64,000 bases of DNA, from assembly GCA_001899145.1 (NCBI GenBank), contig MKVF01000018.1, forward strand, positions 496,001-560,000, in the 5' to 3' direction. Source of the DNA: Flavobacteriia bacterium 40-80 (GTDB lineage Bacteria; Bacteroidota; Bacteroidia; Flavobacteriales_D; Crocinitomicaceae). Of the stretch, positions 9,330 to 18,281 are shown in pieces. The position numbers and the translations under genes are program-made. The notes beneath the pieces are model-generated. The model was not told where the DNA came from. It did no database searches and was given only the letters and a program-made list of their open reading frames with translations. The first letter of the stretch is position 1. Each line of letters starts with the position of its first letter.

Positions 9330-9461
9330 GGAAGAGCTGATGGACTTTTATAATAACGGAGGCGGAGCAGGGCAGGGGATCAACCTGCCGGAACAAACAC
9401 TTTCTTCTGATTCATTACACCTCACCAAAAAGGAAATCAGTGATATTATTTCTTTTATGAA
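9330..9461. repeat. 905-bp direct repeat, partial third copy (132 bp)
   Basis: Matches the first 132 bases of the repeat unit exactly, then diverges after TTTTATGAA. The junction is inside the peroxidase C-terminal codons. Confidence 0.9.
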
Positions 9462-9495
9462 GTCTCTTACGGATCCGAAATACAAGAAAAAGTAA
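9331..9495 (+). pseudogene. 3' fragment of cytochrome c peroxidase gene with alternative C-terminus
   Basis: 54 codons in the peroxidase frame, ending FMKSLTDPKYKKK and a TAA at 9493-9495. The first 44 codons are identical to the intact gene. The last ten differ in DNA (GTCTCTTACGGA against ATCATTGACAGG) while still encoding Ser-Leu-Thr, so the two ends are diverged homologues. This is probably the original 3' end of the locus, separated from its gene by the inserted and duplicated segment. Confidence 0.8.
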
Positions 9496-9645
9496 GAATT
9501 TACGTTTCATAAAGGAATTTCTGCTGATATTTCAGGAATCTGCTTATGGGATTTTTTGTTTTCTGTGACAAGAAAACCCTAAAGTCACAGATTAATTTTA
9601 TATTCGCAGGTTATTGTACTACGATCAAAACAATTTTGACAGAAT

Positions 9646-12600
9646 ATGGAGAATTATAAAAAGCTAAACACCTACACAGGTTGGTTCACATTCTTAATCG
9701 CTACAATCGTTTATTTCTTGACGGTAGAGGACACGGTGAGTTTATGGGACTGCGGGGAATATATTACTGCAGCTTATAAATTGGAAGTAGGTCACCCTCC
9801 GGGCGCACCGCTGTTCATGATTCTGGGAAGATTATTCTCTTTCTTCGCAGCACCTGAAAATGTAGCATTATGGATTAACCGTATGTCTGCTCTTTCTTCA
9901 TCAGCAACTATTCTGTTCATGTTCTGGTCGATCTCCATGCTGGTGAAAAAAATGATATTCAAGCAATACAATAAAAGAACTTTAACAACAGGTGAGACCA
10001 TTGCTGTTTTGGGAAGCGCTTTTATAGGCTCGCTGGTTTACACATTTTCTGATTCTTTCTGGTTTTCAGCTGTTGAAGGTGAGGTATATGCGATGTCTTC
10101 CTTATTTACAGCGGTAATTTTCTGGGCGATTTTGAAATGGGATGAGGAAATGGATGCAATTAAGTTCCAGGAAATTGATCCTAATCAAAACTCCCTGAAA
10201 TGGCTTTTGCTGATCATGTTTCTGTTCGGGCTGGCGATCGGTGTCCATTTATTGGGCTTATTGGTGGTTCCGGCGATTACGTATGTGATTTATTTTAACC
10301 AGGCTGGAAAAGTAGATGTTAAGAACTTCCTGATTGTTGGAGTTTTATCCGTTATTATTTTAGGAGGAATTCAGGAAGGAGTAATTCCGGGCACGATTGC
10401 GCTGGCATCAAAAATGGAGATTTTCTTCGTAAACGGCTTAGGCCTGCCTTTTTACTCCGGAGCTATTTTCTTTATTATTTTGTGCATTGCGGCATTTTAT
10501 TTCCTGATCCGCTATTCGAGAAAAAACAACAAGCCGATTCTTCATGCCTCTGTATTGGGATTATTAGTTTTATTATTGGGCTATGCTTCTTTTGCTACGA
10601 TCGTAATTCGTTCCAATGCAGATACGCCTTTGGATGAAAACGACCCGGAGAACTTAGTAACATTACATGCCTATTTAAAGCGTGAACAATACGGTTCATG
10701 GCCGATTTTGAACGGTCCTTACTGGAATTCCAAAAAAAATGATCCAAGCGAATACGGTGACGGAAATCCGAAGCATGTTCGTCGTTTCGTAGTTACAAAC
10801 GGAGATGAAGATATAAAAGCATTCAAATATGAGAAAGATGCTCAGAAATATGCAGATAGTATAAATTCCGGCTATGATATCGTAGAGAAATACTATGTTC
10901 ATAACAAGAATTTCCTGAAAAATTCGGAGGTTACGTATGCTCAGACGACTTTTTTCCCGCGGATGTGGTGGACAAACAATGACGGAAAAGTAGAAGGGTA
11001 TAAAAAATGGTCGGGTTATAACCCCGGAGATGTGGAAGCAAGTGACATAATCGGTGCTGACGGCGCCCGTTTACCTCGTTTCTCTGAAAACATGCGCTAT
11101 TTCTTCCATTATCAGCTGGATTGGATGTACTGGAGGTATTTCATGTGGAATTTTGCAGGACGTCAGAATGACATTCAGGGACATGGAGATGAAATGAGAG
11201 GAAACTGGTTGTCCGGTATTCAGAGCATTGATGCGATGCGCCTGGGTGCGCAGGGTGCGGATGCACCAAGCTTTACGACAGATAATGAAGCCTATAACCG
11301 TTTCTTTTTCTTACCGCTGATCTTAGGCTTGATCGGCTTAGTGTTCCATTTTTACAGAGCACCGAAAGATGCTTTTGTTGTGTTCCTGACATTTTTATTT
11401 ACAGGACTTGCGATTGTAGTTTATCTGAATCAGAAACCATTCGAGCCGCGTGAAAGGGATTATGCGTATGCAGCTTCTTTTTACGCCTTTGCAATGTGGA
11501 TAGGTATCGCTGTTTATGCTTTATTTGATATTTTCAGGAACTTCGGACAGCAGGAAATTAAAAAAACAGGAATTCTTGTTCTTGCCGGTGTGTTTATTTT
11601 CGGATTGGCAGGCTTAGGCTCTGAGAATGGTTTTGCCTCTTTAATGGCATGGCTGTTTATCTGTGCTGTTGCAATTGCGTTGATCGCATTAATGCTGGTT
11701 TTCCGAAAAGCGAAACTGAGTGAAACAGCATCTGCTTCCGCAGTGACTGTCCTGACATTGTTTGTTCCTTTTTTAATGGGAGTTCAGGGCTGGGATGACC
11801 ACGATCGAAGTGAAAAAAGCACCGCTTTGGATTTAGCTCATAATTACCTGGAATCCTGTCTTCCGAATTCTATTCTTTTCACAAACGGAGATAATGATAC
11901 GTTCCCGTTGTGGTATTATCAGGAAGTTGAAAACAAACGTACAGATGTACGTGTTTGTAACCTGTCGCTTTTAGGTACAGACTGGTATGCAGAACAGATG
12001 AAATACAAAGTGTACGATTCAGAAGCATTGCCGATTAAGTTCACATCCGATCAGATTTTAAGCTTTGATGGCGCGACAGAGCAGGTATTCTTCCATAATT
12101 TGTTTGAATTGACATTTATGGATATTTCTGAAGCCGGATTTAAAAATTATTATGATCTGAAGTTTAAGCATAACGCGGCTAAAATGACGGCAGATTATCA
12201 GAATATGCTGAACGCATACAGAACGAAATTTGCCGCATTGAGAATTAAGCAAAATTCAGCGAAAGTAGCTTCTGTACAGTCTATCATTAATAATGCCGAT
12301 ATGGATAAGCCTACTGCTGAGAACACTTACAAATTATTCTCATCGTTCAAGCTGCTGGTGGATTGTATCCGTGATGGATCTATTGAAGATGCGGATAAAT
12401 CAAACGCAAATGTTATCGCAATTCAGGATTTACTGAAAAACTTTGAGCAAAACCCGAATACGGTTCCATTAGAAGAAGCAATGGCATTTGTACGTGACGA
12501 CCGCAATATGATCCAGCACCCGGTTTACGGATCGCTGAGAGTGATCCCTGCGAATTCATTCACTATTAAAGTGAATAAAGAAAATGTAATTAAATCAGGA

Positions 12601-13758
12601 ATTGTAAGTGAGAAAGACAGAAAGAACATTGTAGATTATGTGACATTCAAGCTGACAAAACAATACGTTACGAAAGAGCAGGTAATGATGCTGGATATTC
12701 TTGCGAATAACGACTGGAAACGTCCTATTTTCTTCTCGTCTCATTATGGTTCTGATGTTTCAATCGCATTGTTCCAGGAAGGTTTTATAAAACAGGTGGG
12801 TGTCGCGTTTGAGCTGCTTCCGGTTAAAAATCTTTACAGAGCTGCGGTAGACACGGATCGTATGTATAAAAACCTGATGGAAGTTTACAACTACGGTAAA
12901 ATGAATCAGGGAGTACTGACAGATTACTATGCCAGAAGACATACGGTTCAGTACAGAAATAACTTCTCCCGTCTGGCTGAGTATTTCTTAAATGTTGCTG
13001 AAAATAATGAGCAGCAGATCAAGAACTATCAGAATTACATTTCTTTCAATCCGACACTGGTTGCTTCTCAGAAAGATTCTCTGGAAAGAGAAATAACAAA
13101 AATGAAAACGGAAATTACCGATAACAAAGCGAAAGCACTTTCATTATTGAAGAAATCGCTGGAAGTAATGCCGATTGATATGGTGCTGGATTATGGTGAG
13201 CAGCCGAATGAAATCCGTCCGATCCAGGTTGGAGGGTTGACGATCAGCAATTACTCAGACGGAACACTGCATGATTTTGTTTCGCTGATGTACCGTGCAG
13301 GAAACAAAGAGGAAGCAGATAAGGTTGCAACGCAGGTATTTGATCTGGTGAAACGAAATATCAATTATTTCATGAAGTCAAAACCAACATTCATGTATTA
13401 CAATAAAAGAGACTTTATTGCTGCATTGAATGCGATGTTCACTATAGATATGATTGCAAATGATCAGGCAACAGGTAATCCGGATGGTAAGCCGGCGCAG
13501 AATATTAATAAATATATCGAGCAGCTGGCAACTAAAGAATACCCTGCAAAAATGGTAGAGTTTAAAGACCTTGCCGATAATGCAGGTGATAGATATTCAG
13601 ATCTGTACCAGTCCGGTTATAAGGAAATGCGTGAGCTGTTGCCGGCGTTGATGAGCACGTATGGTTATCAGGTGGACGGCTTGCCTCAGGGAGGCGGAAA
13701 TTCCCAGGGATTGTCACCTGAACAGATTCAGCAAATGATTCAGCAGCAGCAACCTTAA
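9646..13758 (+). CDS. DUF2723 (TMEM260-like) polytopic membrane protein
   Basis: 1370 aa. The N-terminus carries the DUF2723 signature (YTGWFTFLIATIVYFLTVED, then SLWDCGEYITAAYKLEVGHPPGAPL). It has several membrane helices up to about residue 320, a soluble stretch, a second helix cluster (about 540-700) and a long soluble C-terminal half ending in a glutamine-rich tail. DUF2723 proteins are GT-C-fold membrane enzymes related to TMEM260 (a protein O-mannosyltransferase), so transfer of a lipid-linked sugar at the membrane is the likely role. The acceptor is unknown. The stop codon abuts the ATG of a polysaccharide deacetylase gene. A TATATTCG element at 9599-9606 could be the -7 box. Confidence 0.85.
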   Translation: MENYKKLNTYTGWFTFLIATIVYFLTVEDTVSLWDCGEYITAAYKLEVGHPPGAPLFMILGRLFSFFAAPENVALWINRMSALSSSATILFMFWSISMLVKKMIFKQYNKRTLTTGETIAVLGSAFIGSLVYTFSDSFWFSAVEGEVYAMSSLFTAVIFWAILKWDEEMDAIKFQEIDPNQNSLKWLLLIMFLFGLAIGVHLLGLLVVPAITYVIYFNQAGKVDVKNFLIVGVLSVIILGGIQEGVIPGTIALASKMEIFFVNGLGLPFYSGAIFFIILCIAAFYFLIRYSRKNNKPILHASVLGLLVLLLGYASFATIVIRSNADTPLDENDPENLVTLHAYLKREQYGSWPILNGPYWNSKKNDPSEYGDGNPKHVRRFVVTNGDEDIKAFKYEKDAQKYADSINSGYDIVEKYYVHNKNFLKNSEVTYAQTTFFPRMWWTNNDGKVEGYKKWSGYNPGDVEASDIIGADGARLPRFSENMRYFFHYQLDWMYWRYFMWNFAGRQNDIQGHGDEMRGNWLSGIQSIDAMRLGAQGADAPSFTTDNEAYNRFFFLPLILGLIGLVFHFYRAPKDAFVVFLTFLFTGLAIVVYLNQKPFEPRERDYAYAASFYAFAMWIGIAVYALFDIFRNFGQQEIKKTGILVLAGVFIFGLAGLGSENGFASLMAWLFICAVAIALIALMLVFRKAKLSETASASAVTVLTLFVPFLMGVQGWDDHDRSEKSTALDLAHNYLESCLPNSILFTNGDNDTFPLWYYQEVENKRTDVRVCNLSLLGTDWYAEQMKYKVYDSEALPIKFTSDQILSFDGATEQVFFHNLFELTFMDISEAGFKNYYDLKFKHNAAKMTADYQNMLNAYRTKFAALRIKQNSAKVASVQSIINNADMDKPTAENTYKLFSSFKLLVDCIRDGSIEDADKSNANVIAIQDLLKNFEQNPNTVPLEEAMAFVRDDRNMIQHPVYGSLRVIPANSFTIKVNKENVIKSGIVSEKDRKNIVDYVTFKLTKQYVTKEQVMMLDILANNDWKRPIFFSSHYGSDVSIALFQEGFIKQVGVAFELLPVKNLYRAAVDTDRMYKNLMEVYNYGKMNQGVLTDYYARRHTVQYRNNFSRLAEYFLNVAENNEQQIKNYQNYISFNPTLVASQKDSLEREITKMKTEITDNKAKALSLLKKSLEVMPIDMVLDYGEQPNEIRPIQVGGLTISNYSDGTLHDFVSLMYRAGNKEEADKVATQVFDLVKRNINYFMKSKPTFMYYNKRDFIAALNAMFTIDMIANDQATGNPDGKPAQNINKYIEQLATKEYPAKMVEFKDLADNAGDRYSDLYQSGYKEMRELLPALMSTYGYQVDGLPQGGGNSQGLSPEQIQQMIQQQQP

Positions 13759-14370
13759 ATGAAGTTTTTTCATACTCCGGATCTGATCAGGCGGTTTTCC
13801 AAAGATTTGGTGTGGAGTATTGATCCTGTTGCAAATGAGGTTTATCTGACATTTGATGACGGACCAAATGAAGAGATTACAGCATATATTTTAGATCGTC
13901 TGTCGGCCCTTGGCTGGCAGGCGACTTTTTTTTGTGTAGGTGAAAATGCTGCCAAACGGCCTGAGTTACTGCAACGGATAATTTCTGAAGGACATTCTGT
14001 AGGGAACCATACTAATACTCATGTGAATGCATGGAAAACTTCTTCCGAAAGTTATTTACAAAATGTGGAGACGGCAGCCCGGATTATCAAATCGTCTCTT
14101 TTCCGACCGCCTTACGGCAAAATTTCAAAACGGCTGGTAAACAACCTGTCTGAAAAATATAAAATTGTAATGTGGTCATTTATGGCCTACGATTTTGATA
14201 GCAAAGTTCCGCATGACGTAATAAAGGAACGCGCTGAAAAATACATCCGGCCGGGCAGTATTATTGTGCTGCATGACAATGAGAAATTCATACCGAATGA
14301 AAAAGCCGTTTTTGAGGTTATAGTAGAGGTGCTTCAGAAGAAAGGGTTGGTGTCGAGAAGAATTTATTAG
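13759..14370 (+). CDS. Polysaccharide deacetylase (NodB/CE4 family)
   Basis: 203 aa, a typical NodB catalytic core. Motif 1 is TFDDGPN (Asp33-Asp34), motif 2 is HSVGNHTNTH (metal ligands His84 and His88), motif 3 is RPPYG (about 116-120) and the last is LHDN (His172). These enzymes remove N-acetyl groups from GlcNAc polymers or peptidoglycan using a divalent metal. No signal peptide is evident, so the protein may act at the inner face or leave by another route. Its ATG directly follows the stop of the DUF2723 gene, so the two are probably co-translated and may act on the same glycan (inference). Confidence 0.88.
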   Translation: MKFFHTPDLIRRFSKDLVWSIDPVANEVYLTFDDGPNEEITAYILDRLSALGWQATFFCVGENAAKRPELLQRIISEGHSVGNHTNTHVNAWKTSSESYLQNVETAARIIKSSLFRPPYGKISKRLVNNLSEKYKIVMWSFMAYDFDSKVPHDVIKERAEKYIRPGSIIVLHDNEKFIPNEKAVFEVIVEVLQKKGLVSRRIY

Positions 14371-14408
14371 TCATTTAATATTCCCCTTTTCCAGCTCAAT
14401 TATTTATC

Positions 14409-14416
14409 TATTTTTG
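14409..14416 (+). promoter_or_regulatory. Bacteroidota -7 element (TATTTTTG)
   Basis: TATTTTTG matches TAnnTTTG and lies 20 bases before the ATG at 14437 of the ankyrin gene. No clear TTTG -33 box. Confidence 0.5.
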
Positions 14417-14436
14417 CCCGAAAAAACCATCGATTT

Positions 14437-15315
14437 ATGAAAAATATTACCATCCTGTTATTTCTTTTATTACCCCTGATTTCTCTGGCTGATCCGGAAT
14501 ATAGCTTAGTGTTGAGATATTTAGTGAATTTACCTTCCGAGACCACTGATAAGGAGGCAATTGAAGGTTTAAAGAGAATGAATGTTTCTGATGAAGCAAA
14601 GAAAGATGTTGGTGTAGGAGTTGCAACAGTAATGAAACGTTATGAGCTAGCATGGTACATGACAGAAAATGGTTACGTAAAACTGGGTACAATCGGTGAA
14701 ATGTTTGCCACACCTTTTGCAGACAATTACACTCCTAACAGAATTCAGATGTCAGGCAGAATATACTCTGAAGGTGAACTGCTGGAATATGCAAAAAAAT
14801 TCATCCAAACAGGTACGAAAGTAACTGCCGGAGATGTTCAGGGAATTAAGGCCAAAGGAACTTATCCACAATTGGCTGAATACCTGAACAGTTTACTTTC
14901 AGATAATCAAGTTGATGAGTTAAATTCGAATACTCTACGCCAGATGCTCGTGAAAAGACCTGTCAATTTTGAGGAAGTAAAATCGTTGATTAATTCAACC
15001 GGTACATCTGCACCTAAGGATGCCTTGGCTTTTGCACGGATTGAGACAGTGGAATTAACGCAATTGCTGCTGGACAACGGTGCTGACCTGAAAGCCGATA
15101 ATGTACTGGTAAATGGTATCAATATGGGAAATGTTGAAGTGGTACAATTTCTTTTGGATAAAGGTGCTGATCCCTGCAGAAATGAAACAACCAAGATTGA
15201 TCCGCTGGAAACTGCTGAACGTTTTATGAATAAAGCGAAAACGAAAGAACGACAAGAGAACTTAAAGAAAATCATTAAGATTCTAAAGCCCGCTACTAAA
15301 AATTGCCCCAAATAA
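14437..15315 (+). CDS. Exported ankyrin-repeat protein
   Basis: 292 aa with a signal peptide (MKNITILLFLLLPLISLADP). Residues about 185-265 contain two ankyrin-type repeats (ELTQLLLDNGADLKADN and EVVQFLLDKGADPCRNE), with a lysine-rich tail. The first 180 residues match no family I know. Ankyrin repeats bind proteins, so a periplasmic or surface protein-interaction role is inferred. A separate TATTTTTG promoter element suggests transcription independent of the deacetylase gene. Confidence 0.75.
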   Translation: MKNITILLFLLLPLISLADPEYSLVLRYLVNLPSETTDKEAIEGLKRMNVSDEAKKDVGVGVATVMKRYELAWYMTENGYVKLGTIGEMFATPFADNYTPNRIQMSGRIYSEGELLEYAKKFIQTGTKVTAGDVQGIKAKGTYPQLAEYLNSLLSDNQVDELNSNTLRQMLVKRPVNFEEVKSLINSTGTSAPKDALAFARIETVELTQLLLDNGADLKADNVLVNGINMGNVEVVQFLLDKGADPCRNETTKIDPLETAERFMNKAKTKERQENLKKIIKILKPATKNCPK

Positions 15316-15364
15316 ATTAAACCGGCTTGTATTTTACTAATGTATAAAAGCTTACCCGATAAAA

Positions 15365-15395
15365 AGAAACCGGCTCATTGAGCCGGTTCCTACTT
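15365..15395. terminator. Bidirectional terminator hairpin
   Basis: Perfect inverted repeat AACCGGCTCA / TGAGCCGGTT at 15368-15388 with a one-base loop. It lies between the converging ankyrin (+) and GIN-domain (-) genes. On the minus strand it is followed by TTTCTTTTT, on the plus strand by a weaker T-tract. Confidence 0.75.
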
Positions 15396-15419
15396 TTGAA
15401 ATCTATGATTAAACAATTG

Positions 15420-16586
15420 CTAGAATTGCCGTATTTTGGAGGCTCCGGTCACTGTTTTATCAGTGATTGTCGGGGAACCTTTGTATTTCACATCACTTGC
15501 TCCTGAAACTTGTACTTCAAGAGTATCTGTGACATGTATTTTTGAAGAGCTTGCACCTGAACAGGTGATTTTCGCATCCTTTGCTTTGAATTTTTCTGCT
15601 TTCAGGTCACTTGCACCTGAACAAATCAATTCGAGAGCAGAAGTAGTGCCGGAAATTGTCACATCAGATGCGCCTGACACTGAAACTGTCGACTTTTCTG
15701 CCGTCAGCGTTAACTGCACGTCAGAAGCACCTGATAAAGAAGTGGAAAAAGCAGTGACATTCAGTTGTAATTTTATATCTGAAGCACCAGAGGTCTTCAG
15801 CTCCAGTTGTTTGAATTTAAGCTCTCCTGAAGAAGATAAATCTGAAGCACCGGAACATTCCAGCTTTTCAAGCTCCGTAACTGTAACAAAGACATTTATT
15901 TTGCAGTCTTTTGCACTGTTTGTAGTTGCTTTGCTATAGATTTCCAACAATTCATTTTTGTTGTTAATAACAATCTGATCCTTACACTCCGGAGTACTTT
16001 CAATCTCCACATTGTTTTCACTTCCCTGACGCAGAGTAACATTTACAGCACCTGATATTTTAATGCTTCGAAAGGAGTAAACAGCTTTATTTGTAATAAG
16101 AGGCTCAGTAACAGAGGTTGGTAATTGTTCTGTTGTAACCGGAGGTAATTCAAGCAGAACAATTTCTTGTACAAATGGCACTTCCGGTTCTGTCTCCGTT
16201 TTAGTCGATTCTTGTATTACAGGAGAAAAAGGCTTCTGTATCTCGTCAATAGTAATGACTATTTCTTCTTCTTTCTCTTCCGGTTGGATCACCACAGGTT
16301 TATAAATACTTGCTTCTTTTTGGACAGGAAGTGTTTTTACTTCCGGCGTATGTTCCGTCTGGGTCAGGAAATAAGTACCAGCTCCCAAACCGACGGATAA
16401 AATAATTGATGAATACATAAAAAATGATTTAGTGACTATTAACTTTAATTTGGCGAGTAAACCGATGAGTAAAGTTCCTATTGTCACAAAGCCGATCCAT
16501 TGCTGAATGTCGCTGACAGTCGTTTCTGTCTTTGCATTCCGGGCTTGTTCAAACAAGTTATTTAATATATTTTCTTCTCGTGACAT
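15420..16586 (-). CDS. Membrane-anchored GIN-domain (DUF2807) protein next to ECF sigma factor
   Basis: 388 aa. Residues 1-75 hold two membrane helices (IGFVTIGTLLIGLLAKL and FFMYSSIILSVGLGAGTYFL). A proline/glutamate-rich linker follows to about 165, then a head-GIN/DUF2807 beta-helix in which SGASD or a variant recurs about eight times, once per coil. It starts 4 bases after the stop of the sigma-factor gene. The N-terminal cytoplasmic piece of about 25 residues followed by membrane helices is the position usually taken by an anti-sigma factor, so it may regulate that sigma (inference). No zinc anti-sigma motif is seen. Confidence 0.78.
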   Translation of the reverse strand: MSREENILNNLFEQARNAKTETTVSDIQQWIGFVTIGTLLIGLLAKLKLIVTKSFFMYSSIILSVGLGAGTYFLTQTEHTPEVKTLPVQKEASIYKPVVIQPEEKEEEIVITIDEIQKPFSPVIQESTKTETEPEVPFVQEIVLLELPPVTTEQLPTSVTEPLITNKAVYSFRSIKISGAVNVTLRQGSENNVEIESTPECKDQIVINNKNELLEIYSKATTNSAKDCKINVFVTVTELEKLECSGASDLSSSGELKFKQLELKTSGASDIKLQLNVTAFSTSLSGASDVQLTLTAEKSTVSVSGASDVTISGTTSALELICSGASDLKAEKFKAKDAKITCSGASSSKIHVTDTLEVQVSGASDVKYKGSPTITDKTVTGASKIRQF

Positions 16587-16590
16587 ATAC

Positions 16591-17097
16591 TTAATTCGTT
16601 ACAAGTGAATCTTGTCGGGTTATTATCTGAGCCAGTTCCTGTCTTCCCCTGGATAAGCGCTTTTTTACGGCATCCTCACCGGATTCCTGAATTACAGCGA
16701 TTTCCTTTATGGAAAAACCGGATATCTCAAAAAGTATCAATGCCTCCCGTTGCTGCTCGGGTAATTGCCCCAGAGCTTTGTACAGATCTTCGATTTCCAG
16801 CTTTTTATCTGTGTCCGGAAAATCCGAAGAGCGCTTTTCAAATGAGTCAGACCATTGAGCTTCCCGTCGCTTTTTATTTGAATTAGACAAAATACGAACA
16901 CTGATACCGAATAAAAAATGAAGAAATGTTTCCTTATTTTTTAGTTCGTCCAGTTTTTCAAAAGCAACAACAATTGTCTCCTGCATTAAATCTTTAAAAT
17001 CCATTTCCCCGTAAGCGCGCGCTTTGCAAAACCGTTCAAAATGAGTATGAACAGGTTTATACAGAGACATGAATTCTTTTTTCTTTTTATTACTCAT
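16591..17097 (-). CDS. ECF-type RNA polymerase sigma factor
   Basis: 168 aa from ATG 17097. Sigma region 2 is near residues 15-75 (RAYGEMDFKDLMQETIVVAFEKL). Region 4 is near 105-160 (LYKALGQLPEQQREALILFE, then GFSIKEIAVIQESGEDAVKKRLSRGRQ), with the helix-turn-helix. A longer frame from GTG 17106 exists, but it begins three bases after the TACCTTTG promoter element at 17110-17117, ahead of the probable transcription start, so ATG 17097 is preferred. Such factors direct polymerase to stress or envelope promoters. The next gene, a membrane GIN protein, is the likely partner. Confidence 0.87.
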   Translation of the reverse strand: MSNKKKKEFMSLYKPVHTHFERFCKARAYGEMDFKDLMQETIVVAFEKLDELKNKETFLHFLFGISVRILSNSNKKRREAQWSDSFEKRSSDFPDTDKKLEIEDLYKALGQLPEQQREALILFEISGFSIKEIAVIQESGEDAVKKRLSRGRQELAQIITRQDSLVTN

Positions 17098-17109
17098 AAG
17101 GTTCACTCA

Positions 17110-17117
17110 CAAAGGTA
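17110..17117 (-). promoter_or_regulatory. Bacteroidota -7 element (TACCTTTG)
   Basis: Minus-strand TACCTTTG, 12 bases before ATG 17097 of the sigma-factor gene. It rules out the upstream GTG 17106 as a useful start. No distinct autoregulatory ECF promoter was identified. Confidence 0.58.
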
Positions 17118-17237
17118 AGTGTAATAAAAAGCGAAAAGGTGACACGGATGAGTGATTTTTTTCTGAAAATTTATTTAGCGGAGAAATAAATACTTAAAAA
17201 AGTGTATATTGCCCTTAATAATTTAAACGGCGAATCT

Positions 17238-18266
17238 ATGAAAACTACTTTACTATTGATGACACTGATGATCTGTAGTATAATTTCATCTGTTTCTTTT
17301 GCCCAGGAAAAGATTCTTGATCCAACGGCAGATACCTCTAAATATATAAAAATCACGATGAATAACGGAATGGAGTATTCCGGTAAAATTTTAGCGGATG
17401 ACGGACGGGAAATTCTTTTTCAGTCCTCAACAGTTGGCAGAATCTATCTGAATAAGGCAGATATACGTTTGATTTCTGAATTGAAGGAAACGGGAGTTGT
17501 TCTGGATAAAGATTATAAGGTAATCGGCCCGTTTACAACACGCCATCATTTTACTACCAACGCTTTTCCTGTCAAAAAAGGAGAAAATTACATGGTGTAT
17601 AATCTGTATGGCCCGGAGGCTCATTTTGCGGTTGCAAAAGGCCTGTCCATCGGAGTCATGGCGACATGGATTCTTAGTCCTGCAGCTTTATCAATAAAAT
17701 ATACCTTACCAACGGATCTGAAGAATCTGCATTTTGCCATCGGAACAATTAACGGCTCGTCCGGTTACCTGAATGTCGGCAGAGGATATGTCGGATTACA
17801 TTACGGGACAATCACTTTGGGACAAAGAGGTAAAAACATAAGCTTATCAGGTGGATATGGATATATTGACCTTGGTTTTAACCGGCCGTTTCCGTTGAAG
17901 CAGGCTGGAATTCTTTCCTTGGCGGGGATTATCTCTATCGGGAAAAAGGCGAGCTTTATTTTTGACAGTATGATTGCTTTCGGTAAGCATTACCGGCAGG
18001 AATATGAAACAGTTTATGATGAATATGAATATGGTTATACAACGGTAACGGGAGTTTCAAAAGGAAATAAAATTACCGCGCTGCTTATGCCCGGATTCCG
18101 TTTCCAGACTTCGGAAAGAAGAGCATTTCAGTTCTCTTTGGCAGGGATCATAGAATGGCGGGAAATGGGATATAAGAACGGAGGATTTTTTCTGGGAAAT
18201 GCTTCAACGAACGGAAAGATCGTCGCTTTTCCCATACCGATGGTGAGCTGGTATCTGAGGCTGTGA
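17238..18266 (+). CDS. Predicted outer-membrane protein with small beta N-terminal domain
   Basis: 342 aa from ATG 17238, which puts a good signal peptide (TTLLLMTLMICSIISSVSFAQ) at the N-terminus. The 12 extra upstream codons would spoil it. Residues about 35-80 (ITMNNGMEYSGKILADDG, then VGRIYLNKADIRLI) resemble the small beta barrel found in Sm-like or DUF-type domains that sense or bind. The rest has alternating hydrophobic strands with glycine and aromatic residues and ends in Trp-Tyr-Leu-Arg-Leu, as in outer-membrane beta barrels. Function unknown. It is transcribed away from the sigma-factor operon and may belong to its response (inference). Confidence 0.65.
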   Translation: MKTTLLLMTLMICSIISSVSFAQEKILDPTADTSKYIKITMNNGMEYSGKILADDGREILFQSSTVGRIYLNKADIRLISELKETGVVLDKDYKVIGPFTTRHHFTTNAFPVKKGENYMVYNLYGPEAHFAVAKGLSIGVMATWILSPAALSIKYTLPTDLKNLHFAIGTINGSSGYLNVGRGYVGLHYGTITLGQRGKNISLSGGYGYIDLGFNRPFPLKQAGILSLAGIISIGKKASFIFDSMIAFGKHYRQEYETVYDEYEYGYTTVTGVSKGNKITALLMPGFRFQTSERRAFQFSLAGIIEWREMGYKNGGFFLGNASTNGKIVAFPIPMVSWYLRL

Positions 18267-18281
18267 TTTGAATTTAAGATC

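Noticed and set aside
7520-9461. Insertion sequence or integron-like cassette
   Set aside because: No transposase, integrase, inverted ends or target duplication; plain tandem duplication explains it.
15420-16100. DNA tandem repeat from the recurring SGASD coding units
   Set aside because: The repetition is at protein level in a beta-helix; the DNA units differ in length and sequence.
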